Assembly: GCA_003586115.2 (NCBI GenBank)
Contig: QVOM02000116.1
Coordinates: forward strand, 44,711,024 to 44,775,023
Source of the DNA: Salvator merianae
Lineage: Eukaryota; Chordata; Lepidosauria; Squamata; Teiidae
Reading direction: 5' to 3'
Length of the DNA: 64,000 nt
Of the stretch, positions 1 through 10,837 are shown piece by piece (the first letter of the stretch is position 1; each line of letters opens with the position of its first letter). The translations under genes were made by a program, and so were the position numbers. Under the pieces are notes generated by a model. The model made no database searches. It saw nothing but the letters and a program-made list of their open reading frames with translations, and had not been told where the DNA came from.

Positions 1-72
1 TTCTTAAATAAATAAATATTTTTTTCTGTAAATCTGTAGACTATAAATCCAATAAATAAATAAATAAATTTA
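1..72. repeat. (AATA)n simple repeat, probably an old LINE tail
   Basis: Two blocks of aaataaataaat-type tetranucleotide repeat (about 5-18 and 50-72) at the left edge. CR1-like elements in this window end in similar AATA/AATGA tails, so this may be the tail of an element lying mostly outside the window. Confidence 0.6.
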
Positions 73-1401
73 AAGTATGACAGGGGCATTAAAAAACCAG
101 GAACCACCATAGGGTTAGGGAGGTGAATGGGGTCAAGATTGTTAAGATATTAGTATGAGCAAATACAATTACTCAAGTTTGGTTGCCTTTGAAGGGTATC
201 TGAAATTCATGCTGAAGAAATATGCTGTACCAACTATCCTAATCAAGAAAAAAAGCTAGCTAGAAAAATTCAAACCAGGCTGTGATTGAATTGGCACCAT
301 TTCATAAGTATGTGTGTTTTTCTCTTCTTCTCTCATTACAGAAAAAGTAAGCATTTTGTCAACTTTGATCGCGCCCTTCAAGTATTTAAGTCCTGGTGCA
401 GCAAATATGGAAGATGAAGACAATTTAAGTAAGCAGTTTCTCTTCTTCATATAGAGGTGAATAGTAGAGCCAATAGGAAGTCCTGTACAATTTGTGGCAT
501 GTGTCTGGTTGTAAATGTTGCACCTTTGTTCATATGTAGCATGCAAGAGTCCATACATAGCATGCAAGGTACCACTTTGGCACAGCAGAAATCCAGGATG
601 AAGAATGCCGAGCTGCCATGGTGCAAATGTTGGATAATCGTCCAGCACTGGGTGGGACATTGGATAATGGGGGATAAAATTTCTCTCACATTTCTTATAG
701 CTTTCACCAACCTGGCTCAATCCAACGGTTCTGCTAGCTGGGATGGAGGGTTGTTGTACATCAAACTCCAGCAGAGGCATTGGCCACTCTACAAATCCTG
801 ACCTACTGCAGCATATTTTCTCTTGTGTAAAACAAAAGGGAAGGAGAAAGCATCATCTTGTGCTTTTCACCCCAGATTGCAAACTATCTTAAGCTGACCC
901 TGAAACTCTCTTTCATGCCTTTGTCACTTCCATTTTCTCTGCAGTTTAGAAAGATGACAAGAACTAGCAGGTGGCCAGTGACAAACTTGCCAGATAATCC
1001 AAGAGAGGTGGTGACTCTCAGTCCAGTCCTGACGTGGGCAGATTAAGATGTGTAAGGTTGCAAACTTAGTTTGGCTCTTTGTTAGCTTATTATATTTTCT
1101 ATCTGCACAATCCTAGAGTTGATAAACAAAATCTGGGGTATTTTCAGAAGCGCTGGCAAGTGAGATATTCAGAGGATCTTTTGGGGGGCTGCATATTGCA
1201 CCATTCTGAGGCTCACAAACTCATCTGCAGATTTACCCATTTCAATTTTGGTGCAATTTAAAGTGTTGTTTCCTTTTCGTGGCACAATATTGGGGAGGAT
1301 TTCTAAATTATGAAAAGGAATGGAAGAGAAGTCCTTTGAGTTTGCTATGTATGCACATGTACAAAATTCACATTTGCCAAACCAACAAGTTCACTCCAAT
1401 T
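73..1401. other. Intronic sequence, little recognisable
   Basis: Overlapping short open frames occur on both strands around 256-801, but with no protein resemblance or splice context. Positions about 702-782 weakly resemble the family F foldback element (caacctgg, then gctagctgggatgg). Otherwise I see nothing. Confidence 0.6.
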
Positions 1402-1742
1402 TAGGCCCCGTCCAGATGGGGGGAATATAACACCATTACAGTACCACTATGCTGGGATTGCCACACATATCTATGGCAACCTGGCCATAGCTATGCTACG
1501 TCCCCCGAAAACATGTGATATCCTGTTTCAGGAAAACCTGACCCTATGGCAAGTTTTACTGAAGTAATACTATGCGGCCATCATTGTTCTGGCTACTGTG
1601 CATGTGTGTGGGCTGAAAAAGACAGCCGTACATGCGTGGTAGTTCCCTGCGCTGTCTAGCTAACAGACAATCGTTCCAGAGGGACTTTTCTCCAGAATAT
1701 TGCCCATTGGTGCTGTATTTGATTGGCATCTGGAGCTGGCTT
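1402..1742. mobile_element. Family C non-autonomous DNA transposon
   Basis: The left end ggccccgtccagatgg and the right end ggcatctggagctggc are inverted copies of each other with mismatches. Near the left end is a hairpin-forming block, gggattgccacacata followed by ctatggcaacc. The same ends and block recur in reverse at 56102-56641, and the hairpin block recurs at 31822-31860. No coding capacity, so mobilised in trans if at all. The superfamily is not certain; hAT is a guess. Confidence 0.65.
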
Positions 1743-2214
1743 AGCTATCCTTACAAATAGTCCCCAAATTTTGAAATGTTCTCTAATAAAAAGCAAAAGA
1801 ACAGGGAAAGATATACACTAAAATGTGCAAGTTAGTGAAAATTCATACTTTGTATATTAAGGCAATCTAGTATATTAGGGCAATCTGCTTGCAAAATAAA
1901 ATAATGTGCATGTTAGTCATTGTTATATATTCTGTATGAAATGGATGTGTAAGAACATTAAGAATCAACTGAACATTTTTCAAAAAAGTGTAATAAAGAC
2001 AAACATATTTAGAAAAGTGGAGAACTTAGATTTAAACAGGTAATAGAAGAACTTTAAGCTACTTGCTAGTTCTCTACCAGCAAACATTTCAACCTTGCAG
2101 CCTAAATAGACTGTAAATGCTAACAAACCTATACTCTACTATGAGTATGAATGAGAAACTTCCTGTCTTTCCAAAGAATCTGGGCTCCACCGAACCAGTG
2201 GCAAGTGAGTCAGG
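1743..2214. other. AT-rich intronic sequence, nothing recognised
   Basis: AT-rich DNA with a short local repeat (gtatattaaggcaatct and tatattagggcaatct near 1853-1888). No open frame or repeat family was recognised. Confidence 0.6.
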
Positions 2215-2440
2215 CTTAAGCTCTGTGAGGGTGGATCTGCACCTGTCCTGATGGTAGCAGGAGATGGTGTGCCTCCAAAGGCCAGCTGCTGGGAGACTTC
2301 ATGCAGAGCCAGCAATCTGCTCATGTCCTCTTGGTGGGCTTCCCGGTGCAACTGGTTGTTCATTGTGAGAACAGACTGCTAGATTAGGTAGGTAGGGGTC
2401 CAATCCAATGGAACAATCCTCATGGTCTCATATTCATGGA
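2215..2440 (+). mobile_element. CR1-type LINE 3' end, copy 1
   Basis: Matches the reptile CR1 3' segment that also occurs at 2445-2660 and 34672-34885. Shared blocks are ctgatggtagcaggag, tgcctccaaaggccagctg, tggtgggcttcc and cactgtgag-like words, ending in a degenerate cttatgttcttat-type terminus. Strongly 5'-truncated, no coding sequence. Confidence 0.7.
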
Positions 2441-2444
2441 ATTT

Positions 2445-2660
2445 AGGGCTATCAATGGCTATCAGGCCTGATGGCAGCAGGAGTCTGCTTTGGATATCTC
2501 CAAAGGCTAGCTGCTGGGAAGCTTCATGCAGAGCAGGTCATGTACTCATGTTCTGCTGGTGGGCTTTCCTGCACAACTAGTTGCCCACTGCAAGAGCAGA
2601 TTACCAAACTAGATGGCCCATGGATCCAATCAAAGGCAGCATTTCTTATGTTCTTCTGTT
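2445..2660 (+). mobile_element. CR1-type LINE 3' end, copy 2
   Basis: Starts gggctatcaatggctatcag and ends tttcttatgttcttctg, the typical terminus of this reptilian CR1 group. It lies directly after copy 1 in the same orientation, so the pair arose by nested insertion or local duplication. 5'-truncated, no coding sequence. Confidence 0.75.
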
Positions 2661-2945
2661 GTCATGACAACAATACAACTGGAGCATCCCAGGCTCTTGA
2701 GAACTTTTTGTCCAGACATGTCATGAGCATAAACACATAGGCCGTAATGATCAACAGTTTTGTCTCTTTGATGTTCCACACCAAAGTAGCCTAGACACCG
2801 TTCATTACATCCCGCTGACACATGCTTTTTATGGACTCAAGTTGTCACTATGCTGTGATACCAGGGTCATACCTGAGTCATGACAAGCTGTTGACACAGC
2901 TTTGCCTCCTGCTCTAGTGATCCTGTTACCCTCCACCGTGACCCT

Positions 2946-3100
2946 TTCAAGTATTTTATTGCTTATTTAAAACACGTATATGCCTTTTGTTCATTTAAAG
3001 ATCCCCAAGTGGCTTGCAGTATAAGCTTAAAAGAAGTTTAAAACAGTGTAAAACTATGATAATTTTTTTAAAAAGGAATATTAAAAGCTGAATAGGTTAA
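2946..3100 (-). mobile_element. LINE/SINE 3' tail
   Basis: Reads ttttattgcttatttaaaac, then tatatgccttttgttc, then aagtggcttgcagtataa. This is the reverse of the usual squamate LINE end (poorly conserved body, 'tataaat' motif, then an AATA-rich tail). About 150 bp, no coding sequence. Confidence 0.5.
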
Positions 3101-3679
3101 GAAGACATTCATTAACCGTCGTTGCCTGTCGTGACCCTGACAGTGGCCCACACTGGAGACACAGAGAGGACAGAATCAGGAAAGCCTGAAATCCATACCA
3201 TCCGGTCTCCATGGTTGCCCGGCAGCCCCAGCCTAAGCCAGTCAAAGGCTGATGTTTGAACTCAGGATGTCCTTCCTCTCAGTAGTAATCTGATGTATCC
3301 CAATAACGGTTGGGCTTACATCCGGGTCTGGTGTTCCTCAAGGTACTGGTTAAGGCTGATGATCTCAAGCCCAAATATCTGTAGGTTATACTATCAGTGA
3401 AAGATTACTTACCATGTTTTATGGCTAGTTCAATAATTTGCTGCCTCAGCAGCCTATATGTTTTAATCCGATAAGCCCGCATATCAGAATTTTGCCCTTA
3501 CTGCAGAAAAAATAATAACGATGAATATACAAATGTTCACACATAACAAAAAAAAGACAGTTCAGAAGCCCCTAGGAAATGGTAGAGCCCCTGTGTTCTC
3601 CAATCTCCAATCCATCTTTTCTTAACATATGCAGTCTTTAGATGGAAAGAGGCAGCACAGAACATTAAAAAGAAGAACT

Positions 3680-3960
3680 CACCATTGCCTCTTGCTTTGG
3701 TCTGCCAGACATGGGCAATGAACCCCAGCACAGATTTGCTTACCTGCACGTCTGGCATACTACATACAAAATCATCCCGCTGGGCATTTCCAGGAGCCAG
3801 CCAAGCACCTGCCCCCTTTCTTTTGTTGTTTTTTGCACATTGCTGGCTCGCAGAAGTTTGCAGCATCCCTGCTGGATTGCCTGTGATAGCCTTTTTTTTC
3901 CCATGTTGCCAGTAGCATTGCATTGGGATGGCCACAGAAAAATCTGGCAATATCAATTCG
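3680..3960. mobile_element. Interspersed repeat related to 46440-46680
   Basis: Contains cctttcttttgttgtttttt, whose complement (acaacaaaagaaagg) appears at 46517-46531, together with shared words in reverse order: cttacctgcacgtctggca here and cttacctgcgtgtctggca there, and gggatggcc. This marks a dispersed repeat present twice in opposite or rearranged orientation. Ends not defined. Confidence 0.45.
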
Positions 3961-3988
3961 TTGCTGGGAAAATATGGGCTTTACTTAG

Positions 3989-4396
3989 TGCCTGTTCGCA
4001 CTTGGTTGCTAGTGAGTAGCTGCATGCTCACTGCCCAAGTGCATCCACATTTCACGGCAGCCCAAGCCATTGGGAGCATCTGCAGACACTCCTGATCACT
4101 ACTAGCTGTGGGCTGCAAAATTGTAGTCCACAGCTGTCTACTCCTGGTACACAGCGTTTGCACCTACTTCCCGGTGCGAACATCACACACCACATACCCG
4201 GTTGCCATGGCAGCAGCTGGATGTTTCTGCAGCAGCTGTCATGGCGGGCAGGCCAGTATCAGCACTGTGAATGCTGGAAGCCTGTTTCTGGGCTATTCCA
4301 GCCCCCGTAGTGCAGAAGGCCACCACATTGCGGGGACTGTTCCACATTGGAATATTTGGATTCAAACATTCCAAGGTGGAAAGTGTGAAAAGTCCC
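3989..4396. mobile_element. Family A terminal-inverted-repeat element
   Basis: Left end tgcctgttcgcactt, right end aagtgtgaaaagtccc: inverted copies of each other. The interior shows the family's blocks: cacagctgtctactcctgg, cgtttgcacctacttcc, ggttgccatggcagcagctg. At least seven further copies lie in this window. About 400 bp without coding capacity, so a non-autonomous (MITE-like) DNA transposon. The clean short ends and size would suit hAT, but I found no convincing 8-bp target duplication. Confidence 0.75.
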
Positions 4397-6232
4397 CTAG
4401 TGTCTGGAAGCAGCCGTAGAATCTTCATGACAGGGGGAGGGGCAAATTGGCATATGAATGATCCCACCTGGAAACCATCCCTAAGCCAGCTCAGAGGTGC
4501 TTTTTTGACTGCGTGTGAACAGTAAGACAAACACAGTTAAATGTCTGTGTATTGTGAATAATTACCTTCATTATTATTTTTTTCTGCAGCCAAGGCAGAA
4601 GTCTGATATGCAGGCCTATCAGGCTGAAAGTTATAGGCTGCTGTGTTAGTAAGGAAGATATTTGTGTTCACAGTCGCACAACCTTATTCGTCTTCCTTGC
4701 ATGGGCTCCATGCTTAGCGTCCCAAAGGCAGGGACATTGATCTGGGTTTGTTTAGCAGATCCCCAGCAAATGTCTTGATTCAGGCCATGACTCATTAGGC
4801 TCAGCAACATTCCTGTTGGTGCAGCTTCCTGTCTGGAGCCCAGGTCTTGTCACAAGCATGAGTATCCCAAGTTTGCTTTTGCAGAGGAATTCACGATCTC
4901 CAAGTATGTCAAAATGTGATGGAGGTGAAAGCTTTCCCCTCTCTACTCAGTGTGATGCAGATGGGCAGCAAATTGCCCACCCTACGTGCGGAGGGCAAAG
5001 AGCGCAAGCTATTGGAATGCTAACAGCAGGAAATGAGAAGTCACTATTCACCGCTCTGAATGCACGGGCAGCAATCTTGTGAAGTCAGGCTGCATTATGA
5101 GTGTAGTGAACCTGAATGATTGCAGGTGCTTTCACATGTGCCCAAAAAGAAATGTCGGTGGCTAAGGTTTTAGCTTGATGGATAGCAAGGACTGAATAGC
5201 AGCTGTTTAAACAGATCAGCCGCCATCATGTTCATTGTTTCAGTTTTGCCTTTCTAAGCAAAGGAGCAGTAAGGCTGATACAAGGCAAAATGCAGTGTTT
5301 GCTCTTCAGCTTCTCTGCCAGAGTACACAGCAAAATTTTGCACAAACCATTTCACAAAAAACACTATGGTGGTCTTCCATCATCCCTCCCTCCCTGCCTC
5401 CATTCCTTTTCCTTTCTCTCTTTCTCTCTCTCTTTTTCTTTAACACCAGTCTTCCAATTCGTGCGACAGCATGATCTGCTTCTCCCAGAATCTCCCAAAA
5501 CAAGGAAAAATAAGAAGAGATATCTAAGTTACATATATATCAATTCAGAAATGAACACTACAATTTCAGTTGAAATTTATCTTTCCATAGAAGGGAAAAC
5601 TTAAGCTAAGTTGCCACTGCTTTTGCTAGAACTGCGATGAGCAACTTCACAATTTCTCCCATTCTTCCTTCTTGGATTTCTTTAGTTTAAACCTGAACCT
5701 GGACTGGACTGTCCATCCAAGAGAGTGTATGTTCTCTGATTCCCTTTGAAATAAAGGGCTAATGTCTAGTCAGCCATTTCTGTAAGTACAATATAAAAAT
5801 ATGGCTCTAAAACAAACTTTTTAAGTAAACCTGTTCCTTCTACTTGATCCATAATGCAGGAAGAAAGTTCACATTCCTCCTGTAGTATGAAAACGTGCTT
5901 TTATGAACTAGGGACAGCTTGCAAGGAAGTCACAGCAAGGCAGTGTTTTGCAGTTTGCTTTCACCCACCCAGACTGCATTCTGATCCACATGGTTTGGAC
6001 AGGTGAAAGCAAGACTTCCAGCTGAGCATCAGCTCCTGCAGTGAGGTAAGGTTGAGGAAGAAGGCATTGATTAGGGCCTTGCTTTTGATCACGCCGGTGT
6101 GCATTTTGATCTGCAATGAATCAAAATGCAGTTTGATGTGATCCATGTTGAGGTGCTACTTGATCAAATGCCATTGATCAGGCTGCTGTTTCACTCCACA
6201 AGACACAGTCTACAAGTCATTCATCTTAAGAA
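4397..6232. other. Intronic sequence with a pyrimidine tract
   Basis: No gene or known repeat recognised. The one notable feature is a C/T-only stretch at about 5385-5445 (ccctccctccctgcctcc, then tctctctttctctctctc), a simple low-complexity tract. Confidence 0.6.
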
Positions 6233-6281
6233 CTTCCTTCCTTCCTTCCTTCCTTCCTTCCTTCCTTCCTTCCTTCCTTCC
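6233..6281. repeat. (TTCC)n microsatellite
   Basis: About 12 uninterrupted ttcc/cttc units between tcttaagaa and caacatatga. Likely length-polymorphic. Confidence 0.95.
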
Positions 6282-7104
6282 AACATATGAAATCATAAGA
6301 CTGCTGTTTGTTTTTTCAGCTGTAATGAGTTTAAATGGACGTGCAGAAGCAGAAGAAACATGAACATGTTATGGAAGAGAATGAAAACACAAAGTGGGAG
6401 TCACTGGTGTCTTTGGTCCATATCTTCTCCTTCACTCCATATTCTTTATTCTCCATATTCTAAAACCTTTCCTGAATGCTCAAGAGATTTTCTGGAGCCT
6501 TTCCCCAACATAGGATTTGATAGATTGAATGTCACTTTTCACCAACCCAATGGCTTCTAGATTTTCTGAGCAGTCCCACCTGGCACAGATCAGATTGGTG
6601 AAGGCTATCCTAAATTAGCTTGGCATTTCTCTCTGTAAATTTTTATGCAAACATATAAGGACCCAAAGATGACTGGCACATAAGGGCTAAGTGGGCCATT
6701 TTCCAACATAACCAGCTGCTCAGAGCTTAAATCCCTCTTCCTTTCCCTACCATAGCTTTTAATGCCGGGTTAATTAATGAATATATAAAGCTATATGTCC
6801 ATGTGGGTATATATCCATGTGGGTTTGACCAGAACTGCAGACTTAGCAGTGGATGCTGCTGCACTGCAATGGATGGATACAGGGAAGACTATTACTGCTT
6901 TGCCAGCTGCTTCCAATGGGGAGCAGCCATTACTGCAATTGACATATCCCTTTGTCACATGGGGTCTTGAGAAGGAATAGCTCTGTGGCTTTGCTTTTTT
7001 TGTTAATTTGTTTTGCTTTTCTATAAAGAGAAATGTGTAGACAGCGGATGGCAGTTCTAGCTTATATTGCCAGTGTGGATGCATCATGAGTTCAACAGGA
7101 GTAT
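6282..7104. other. Intronic sequence, nothing recognised
   Basis: No gene or named repeat family recognised. A short direct repeat, tatatccatgtgggt-like, is present at 6794-6823. Confidence 0.55.
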
Positions 7105-7265
7105 TTATCTATCTATCTATCTATCTATCTATCTGAGTATTTATATCCCGCCCTTCACCCAAAGGCCCCAGAGCAGGTCACAACATCAAAAAGATAAAAA
7201 TCATCAAAGAGTATAAAATATACTTTACAATATAACCCTCCCTCCTTGGCAAGACAGTGTACCCC
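7105..7265 (-). mobile_element. LINE 3' tail with (ATCT)n microsatellite
   Basis: A tetranucleotide tract (tatctatctatc, 7105-7134) is followed by gagtatttatatcccgccct and aggccccagagcaggtcaca. This is the reverse complement of the standard squamate LINE ending, where a 'gggcgggatataaat' end passes into a simple-repeat tail. A second copy without the ATCT expansion lies at 50205-50335. Confidence 0.7.
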
Positions 7266-7861
7266 CTTTGACAAAAATGGCCAAGGCTCTGCTCACTCCA
7301 GGTAGACAGCCACCCAGCATTGGGACCACAGAAGAACCTCCTGTTCTCACCAAGGAGGTAGATGTGAACTTGCCCCCTTCAAGGATTTGCTTCATTCCCA
7401 GAGCCCTCTCTTTACCTCATCTCCTGTGTCCCAGTGCTGGCAGTGAGAGGACCAGAGCCAGCCAAGAGGATTTAATCAAGTTAAAATGCAACCCTGCCAT
7501 AAGTGCAATTTAAAAACCATTAAGCAGTTAAAAGCAAAAAAAAAAAAAAAATCCCACTGAGGCCCACCAGCCCCAGACCCCAAACAGCTGCCACCCTTTG
7601 TTTACCATTGATTTTCCATATATTGGGCCTCATTAGCAACAGGCAGGGCTCATCTGTGCTGACACCTTCCTTGCCCCACACACATACTGTATGCAGGTGA
7701 ATCACTGAGCCTTCTCTTTAATTTCTTTAGTGCTCTGCAGTGGAAAAAGTTCGAGAGCTCCACTGCTTTATGGAAATTGAAAATATGAATCCTAAGCAAC
7801 CCCTGGGGTTCTACTGCCACTTGCAGAAAATTCTGAAGGCAGATGTGACTAACATGCGATG
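7266..7861. other. Intronic sequence, nothing recognised
   Basis: Includes a poly-A run near 7536-7551. No gene or repeat family identified. Confidence 0.55.
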
Positions 7862-7960
7862 CTCCAGAGGTTGCTGAACTATACCTCCCATCATCCTTTG
7901 CTGTTGGTCATCTTAGCTAGGGCTGATGGGAATTGTACTTCAGAAGCATCTAGAAAGGCC
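7862..7960. mobile_element. Family F foldback element (about 100 bp)
   Basis: The inverted halves are gctgaactatacctcccatc and gctgatgggaattgtacttc. This is the common reptilian 'actacaactcccatcat ... gatgggagttgtagt' palindromic repeat. Related copies lie at 29215-29340 and 44946-45050. Confidence 0.65.
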
Positions 7961-8559
7961 CATTTTAGTTAGTTTCAAAATACAGGGGTCATTTTCCCCA
8001 GGTCTGCCTTTTCATCCCCTCTCGGCTAAGGATACTAAAGTTACAGGTTCAAGTCTACAAAGCTTATGCCATAGTAGAATTGTTGGTTTTCAACTTACCA
8101 CAAGACTCTCATGAATGGATAGAAGAACTCTTGCTCCGCTAACCCTGCTGTTGATGCAACAGACGCCTCCTTCATATTCAACTGCCCCTATCTGAATTGC
8201 TTTATTTACAGATATTCATAATGAAAAGATTGCCACTCTTTTCTGTGGCCAAAGTTCATGCTGCCTGGCAGCAGAATAACCTTCAAGAGGAACAATATTA
8301 TCACTTCCAATGTAGCGTGGAGTATCGGATGGCTAGTTCTTCTGAACTCTTGTGACCCACAGAGAAAGACAGTGTCATTATTAGTGATGCATTATAGTTC
8401 ACAATAGCTTTTCATGATGCAAGTTAGCATGGGCGTGCATAATGGCCACAGAGGGGAAGGCGGTTGGGAAAAAGGGAGAAAAGGAGAAATAGAATAGCAG
8501 GCACGTAGGAGAAATATTCACAAATGCACAGATAAATGTCCCTTTTCAGCCAGGCTTTT
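7961..8559. other. Intronic sequence, nothing recognised
   Basis: No gene or repeat recognised. Confidence 0.55.
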
Positions 8560-9300
8560 TGCTAATACTTCATGAAAGGCTCGTCTCTCCTGCTTTTAAC
8601 TGTTATTATTACTGGATTATTTTTACTGGATTATTTTTACTGGATTTTTTATCTCAGCACCTTTTTATCTGGTGGTGGTGGTTATATTTTTACAGCCACG
8701 TTTCTGATCATACACATCTGTTTGCATAGTGATCGTGCATATTCCAGCATTATTCATATTTCTTTTACCTGTTTCTTCCATATATTTGTTTATTATAAGT
8801 AAGGTTGTTTTCCCCAGTAAGTGATTGGATTTTATTTGTGGCATCACTTTTAACAGCGGCTGCCATGTCTCTATGCTCATCCGTCGTTTCTTTAATCCTT
8901 GCATCTTGGTCTTGTTATCTTCAATCAGGTCATCCAAACAGAGTTCCAAAAAATTTCTATACCACTTTTGAATTGTAAAATTACATGCATATTTTGATTC
9001 CTGACCCATCACTAATTGTGCTGTGGGTATTAGAACCCTAACAAGTACCGTTTCTTTTGAGTTCCCATTTAAGTGAATGAAAAATTGTAACATTCCCAGT
9101 TCTTTGTTGAGTATACAATTGAGGTGTAAAATGTTCTTAATTTCTCCTTCTACTTCTTTCCATTATTTCTATAATTCAACACGATATCATCATATGTGTA
9201 CATAGTAACCTTTTTTTTAATAGCTAAGGTTTTAAGGATTTTTAATTTTATTTGTTTTTTTCCCCTTTTTGATTGCAGTAAATCAATATCAATATAAAAC
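8560..9300 (-). mobile_element. Possible degenerate L1-like LINE 3' region
   Basis: A 142-codon open frame on the minus strand (8665-9093) contains WYRNFLELCLDDLIED and ETWQPLLKVM, which loosely resemble the C-terminal end of L1-type ORF2 (a conserved Trp-x-Pro near the terminus). No reverse-transcriptase or endonuclease motif is present. The 3' side on this strand is AT-rich. The assignment is weak. Confidence 0.3.
8611..8646. repeat. Short tandem repeat, 14-bp unit
   Basis: The unit actggattattttt occurs twice, followed by a partial third copy. Confidence 0.85.
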
Positions 9301-9359
9301 AACAAACACAATTCGTAACAAGAATAAGAAATTGATCCAGTTTTTTAAAACTGGATTTT

Positions 9360-9530
9360 GATCTGTTTTTATTCAACAGGTTATTTATTACTTATTTTAC
9401 TTGGCACTCAATAAAAGCCAATAAAATACAAAAGAAAATGTACAATAAAATTACAGTTGCTAAAATGACACTGCCTGAAGTTTAGTAACAATATATAAAA
9501 TTATTAATATCTAGTGTCCTAGCAGTGCTG
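9360..9530 (-). mobile_element. LINE 3' tail fragment
   Basis: Starts ttatttattacttattttac, then cactcaataaaagccaataa. The order of tail and body suggests a minus-strand LINE end. Degenerate and AT-rich. Confidence 0.35.
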
Positions 9531-9899
9531 GGAAAAGGAGTTTATGGAAGCATCAAATACACTGAGTTTTGACCTTCTCTGCAGCAGCTCATGGGCAACA
9601 ATAAGGCATGACTGTAATGTGCAATACGTTAACTAGCTGGGTCCAAGAAAATGCTTATCTGATCTCTCATACAAGTTTTCCACAGTAGCCAGTCAGGGGA
9701 AGCACCTTGTTTCCTAGCACCTGGTATTTATAGGCAGGCTGCTTTGTTCTTGAACATAATAGCCATTATGACTGATAAATGTGGATAAACTTCTCTTCTG
9801 TGGATCTGTATGATCCTTTCTGCTTTTATGACCTGGTTTCTGCTGTGTAGTAAGAAATTCCATATTTTAGCTAATATTGGGGAAGGGGTTCCTGTTCCT

Positions 9900-10105
9900 G
9901 GGGTTTTACTGTTTTTATTTGTAAATGCCAGGTTTTTAGTTTACCTGAGCTTATTTTAATTTTACTATATTTGATTTTAAGAATGTCTTCTATTGATATT
10001 GTTTATATTGGATTTTATCATTTTTATGTCTATTATCCCTAAGTTGCTCCGAATCCTTTAGATGAGGGGGCAGAATACAAACTGAATAAGTAAATAAAAA
10101 TAAAC
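9900..10105 (+). mobile_element. LINE 3' tail fragment
   Basis: A T-rich body is followed by gaatcctttagatgaggggg, cagaatacaaactg and an aataagtaaataaaaataaa tail. This is the usual plus-strand ending of CR1-like LINEs (compare 41390-41461 and 46925-47056). No coding sequence. Confidence 0.6.
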
Positions 10106-10137
10106 ATTTAACTCCACTCTGGTACACTTAAATATAA

Positions 10138-10255
10138 TTATCTCCCATTTTTGCAGTTTTGAAAATTGTATAAATTTTGTGTCTTCTCAAAAATACGTAT
10201 GGGAAGGCAATTGTCTCATTTTCCACAGTTCTGAAAAATGTATAATTTTTGTTGT
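10138..10255. repeat. Imperfect direct duplication
   Basis: The segment catttttgcagttttgaaaa, then ttgtataaattttg, is repeated about 65 bp later as cattttccacagttctgaaa, then atgtataatttttg. The two units are about 40 bp each and lie about 0.6 kb upstream of the exon. Confidence 0.5.
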
Positions 10256-10772
10256 TGTTTGTGTGCTCTCAAAGGGTATTCGTGACACTTGTGAATTAAA
10301 AACTCACTCATCCATGAGTTGGCACCAGCAACCACTACTTTCTCACAAAGTGGGCCAAAGGGGGTCAAAGACAACTATTTCTCGCTTTGCTAATTTTCTG
10401 CGTTTTGTTGTCCATGCCCATTTTGACAGAATCAGACCCCACAATTAATGGAGGCAAGTGTAGTTTAATTACCCATTGTGTAAAAACAAAATCTATTTCA
10501 TTTTTCAGTTTTGAATCTTCCATTCTTCTGCTTCACTGGATGACTCCAGGTTCTAGTATTAGAAGAACAAGAGTACAGATGTATATTCGGTCAATAATCA
10601 GATATGTTGTTTCATCTTCTCCACATCATATAAGCAAAATATAAACTATTCAGTTTGGATCTTGCAATATTGATTTTTTTAAAAGCCATAATGAGAATAA
10701 AATTCTTGACTAAAATGGTCTTTCCATATTACTTCATGAGACAAGATGAGTGAAACTGCTTTGTCCTATTCT

Positions 10773-10837
10773 TGATCTTAACTTCCACAACCGTGCCAAT
10801 AATGGTGGTCTTTCCTCCTCCCTTTCTTATGCAACAG
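10773..10837 (+). promoter_or_regulatory. ADARB2: 3' splice site (acceptor) of the ADARB2 dsRBD exon
   Basis: A pyrimidine-rich tract (tttcctcctccctttctt, 10811-10828) is followed by gcaacag with AG at 10836-10837. A possible branch site, cttaac, lies at 10777-10782, somewhat far upstream. Cutting here leaves GT-ACA-AGC at the exon start, which restores the Ser-Thr-Ser-Ser-Ala-Glu order of ADARB2 when the previous exon ends in A. The upstream intron is therefore phase 1. Translation in the same frame upstream of the AG does not resemble ADARB2. Confidence 0.9.

Larger units (their letters stand above)
1..10837 (+). other. ADARB2: ADARB2 intron upstream of the dsRBD exon (partial)
   Basis: Taken as intron because the exon at 10838 begins with a phase-1 acceptor and the preceding N-terminal ADARB2 exon, which should encode a lysine/arginine-rich stretch, is not recognisable in this interval. 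All open frames here are short, overlap on both strands and resemble no known protein. Content is transposon remnants and simple repeats, listed separately. Intron status follows from the splice sites, not from transcript data. Confidence 0.8.

Noticed and set aside
256..801. Overlapping open frames of 174 and 114 codons on opposite strands
   Set aside because: No resemblance to known proteins, no consistent splice signals, and surrounded by intronic repeat debris.
6233..6281. CRISPR or other spaced-repeat array
   Set aside because: Contiguous TTCC microsatellite with no spacers. No direct repeats with unique spacers exist anywhere in the window.
8665..9093. Host gene encoding a 142-residue protein on the minus strand
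   Set aside because: It better fits a decayed LINE C-terminus. No splice context or conserved domain.
10750..10837. In-frame upstream extension of the dsRBD exon starting at a GTG near 10750
   Set aside because: It is interrupted by a strong pyrimidine tract and an acceptor at 10837, its residues do not resemble ADARB2, and GTG is not a plausible start for this gene.
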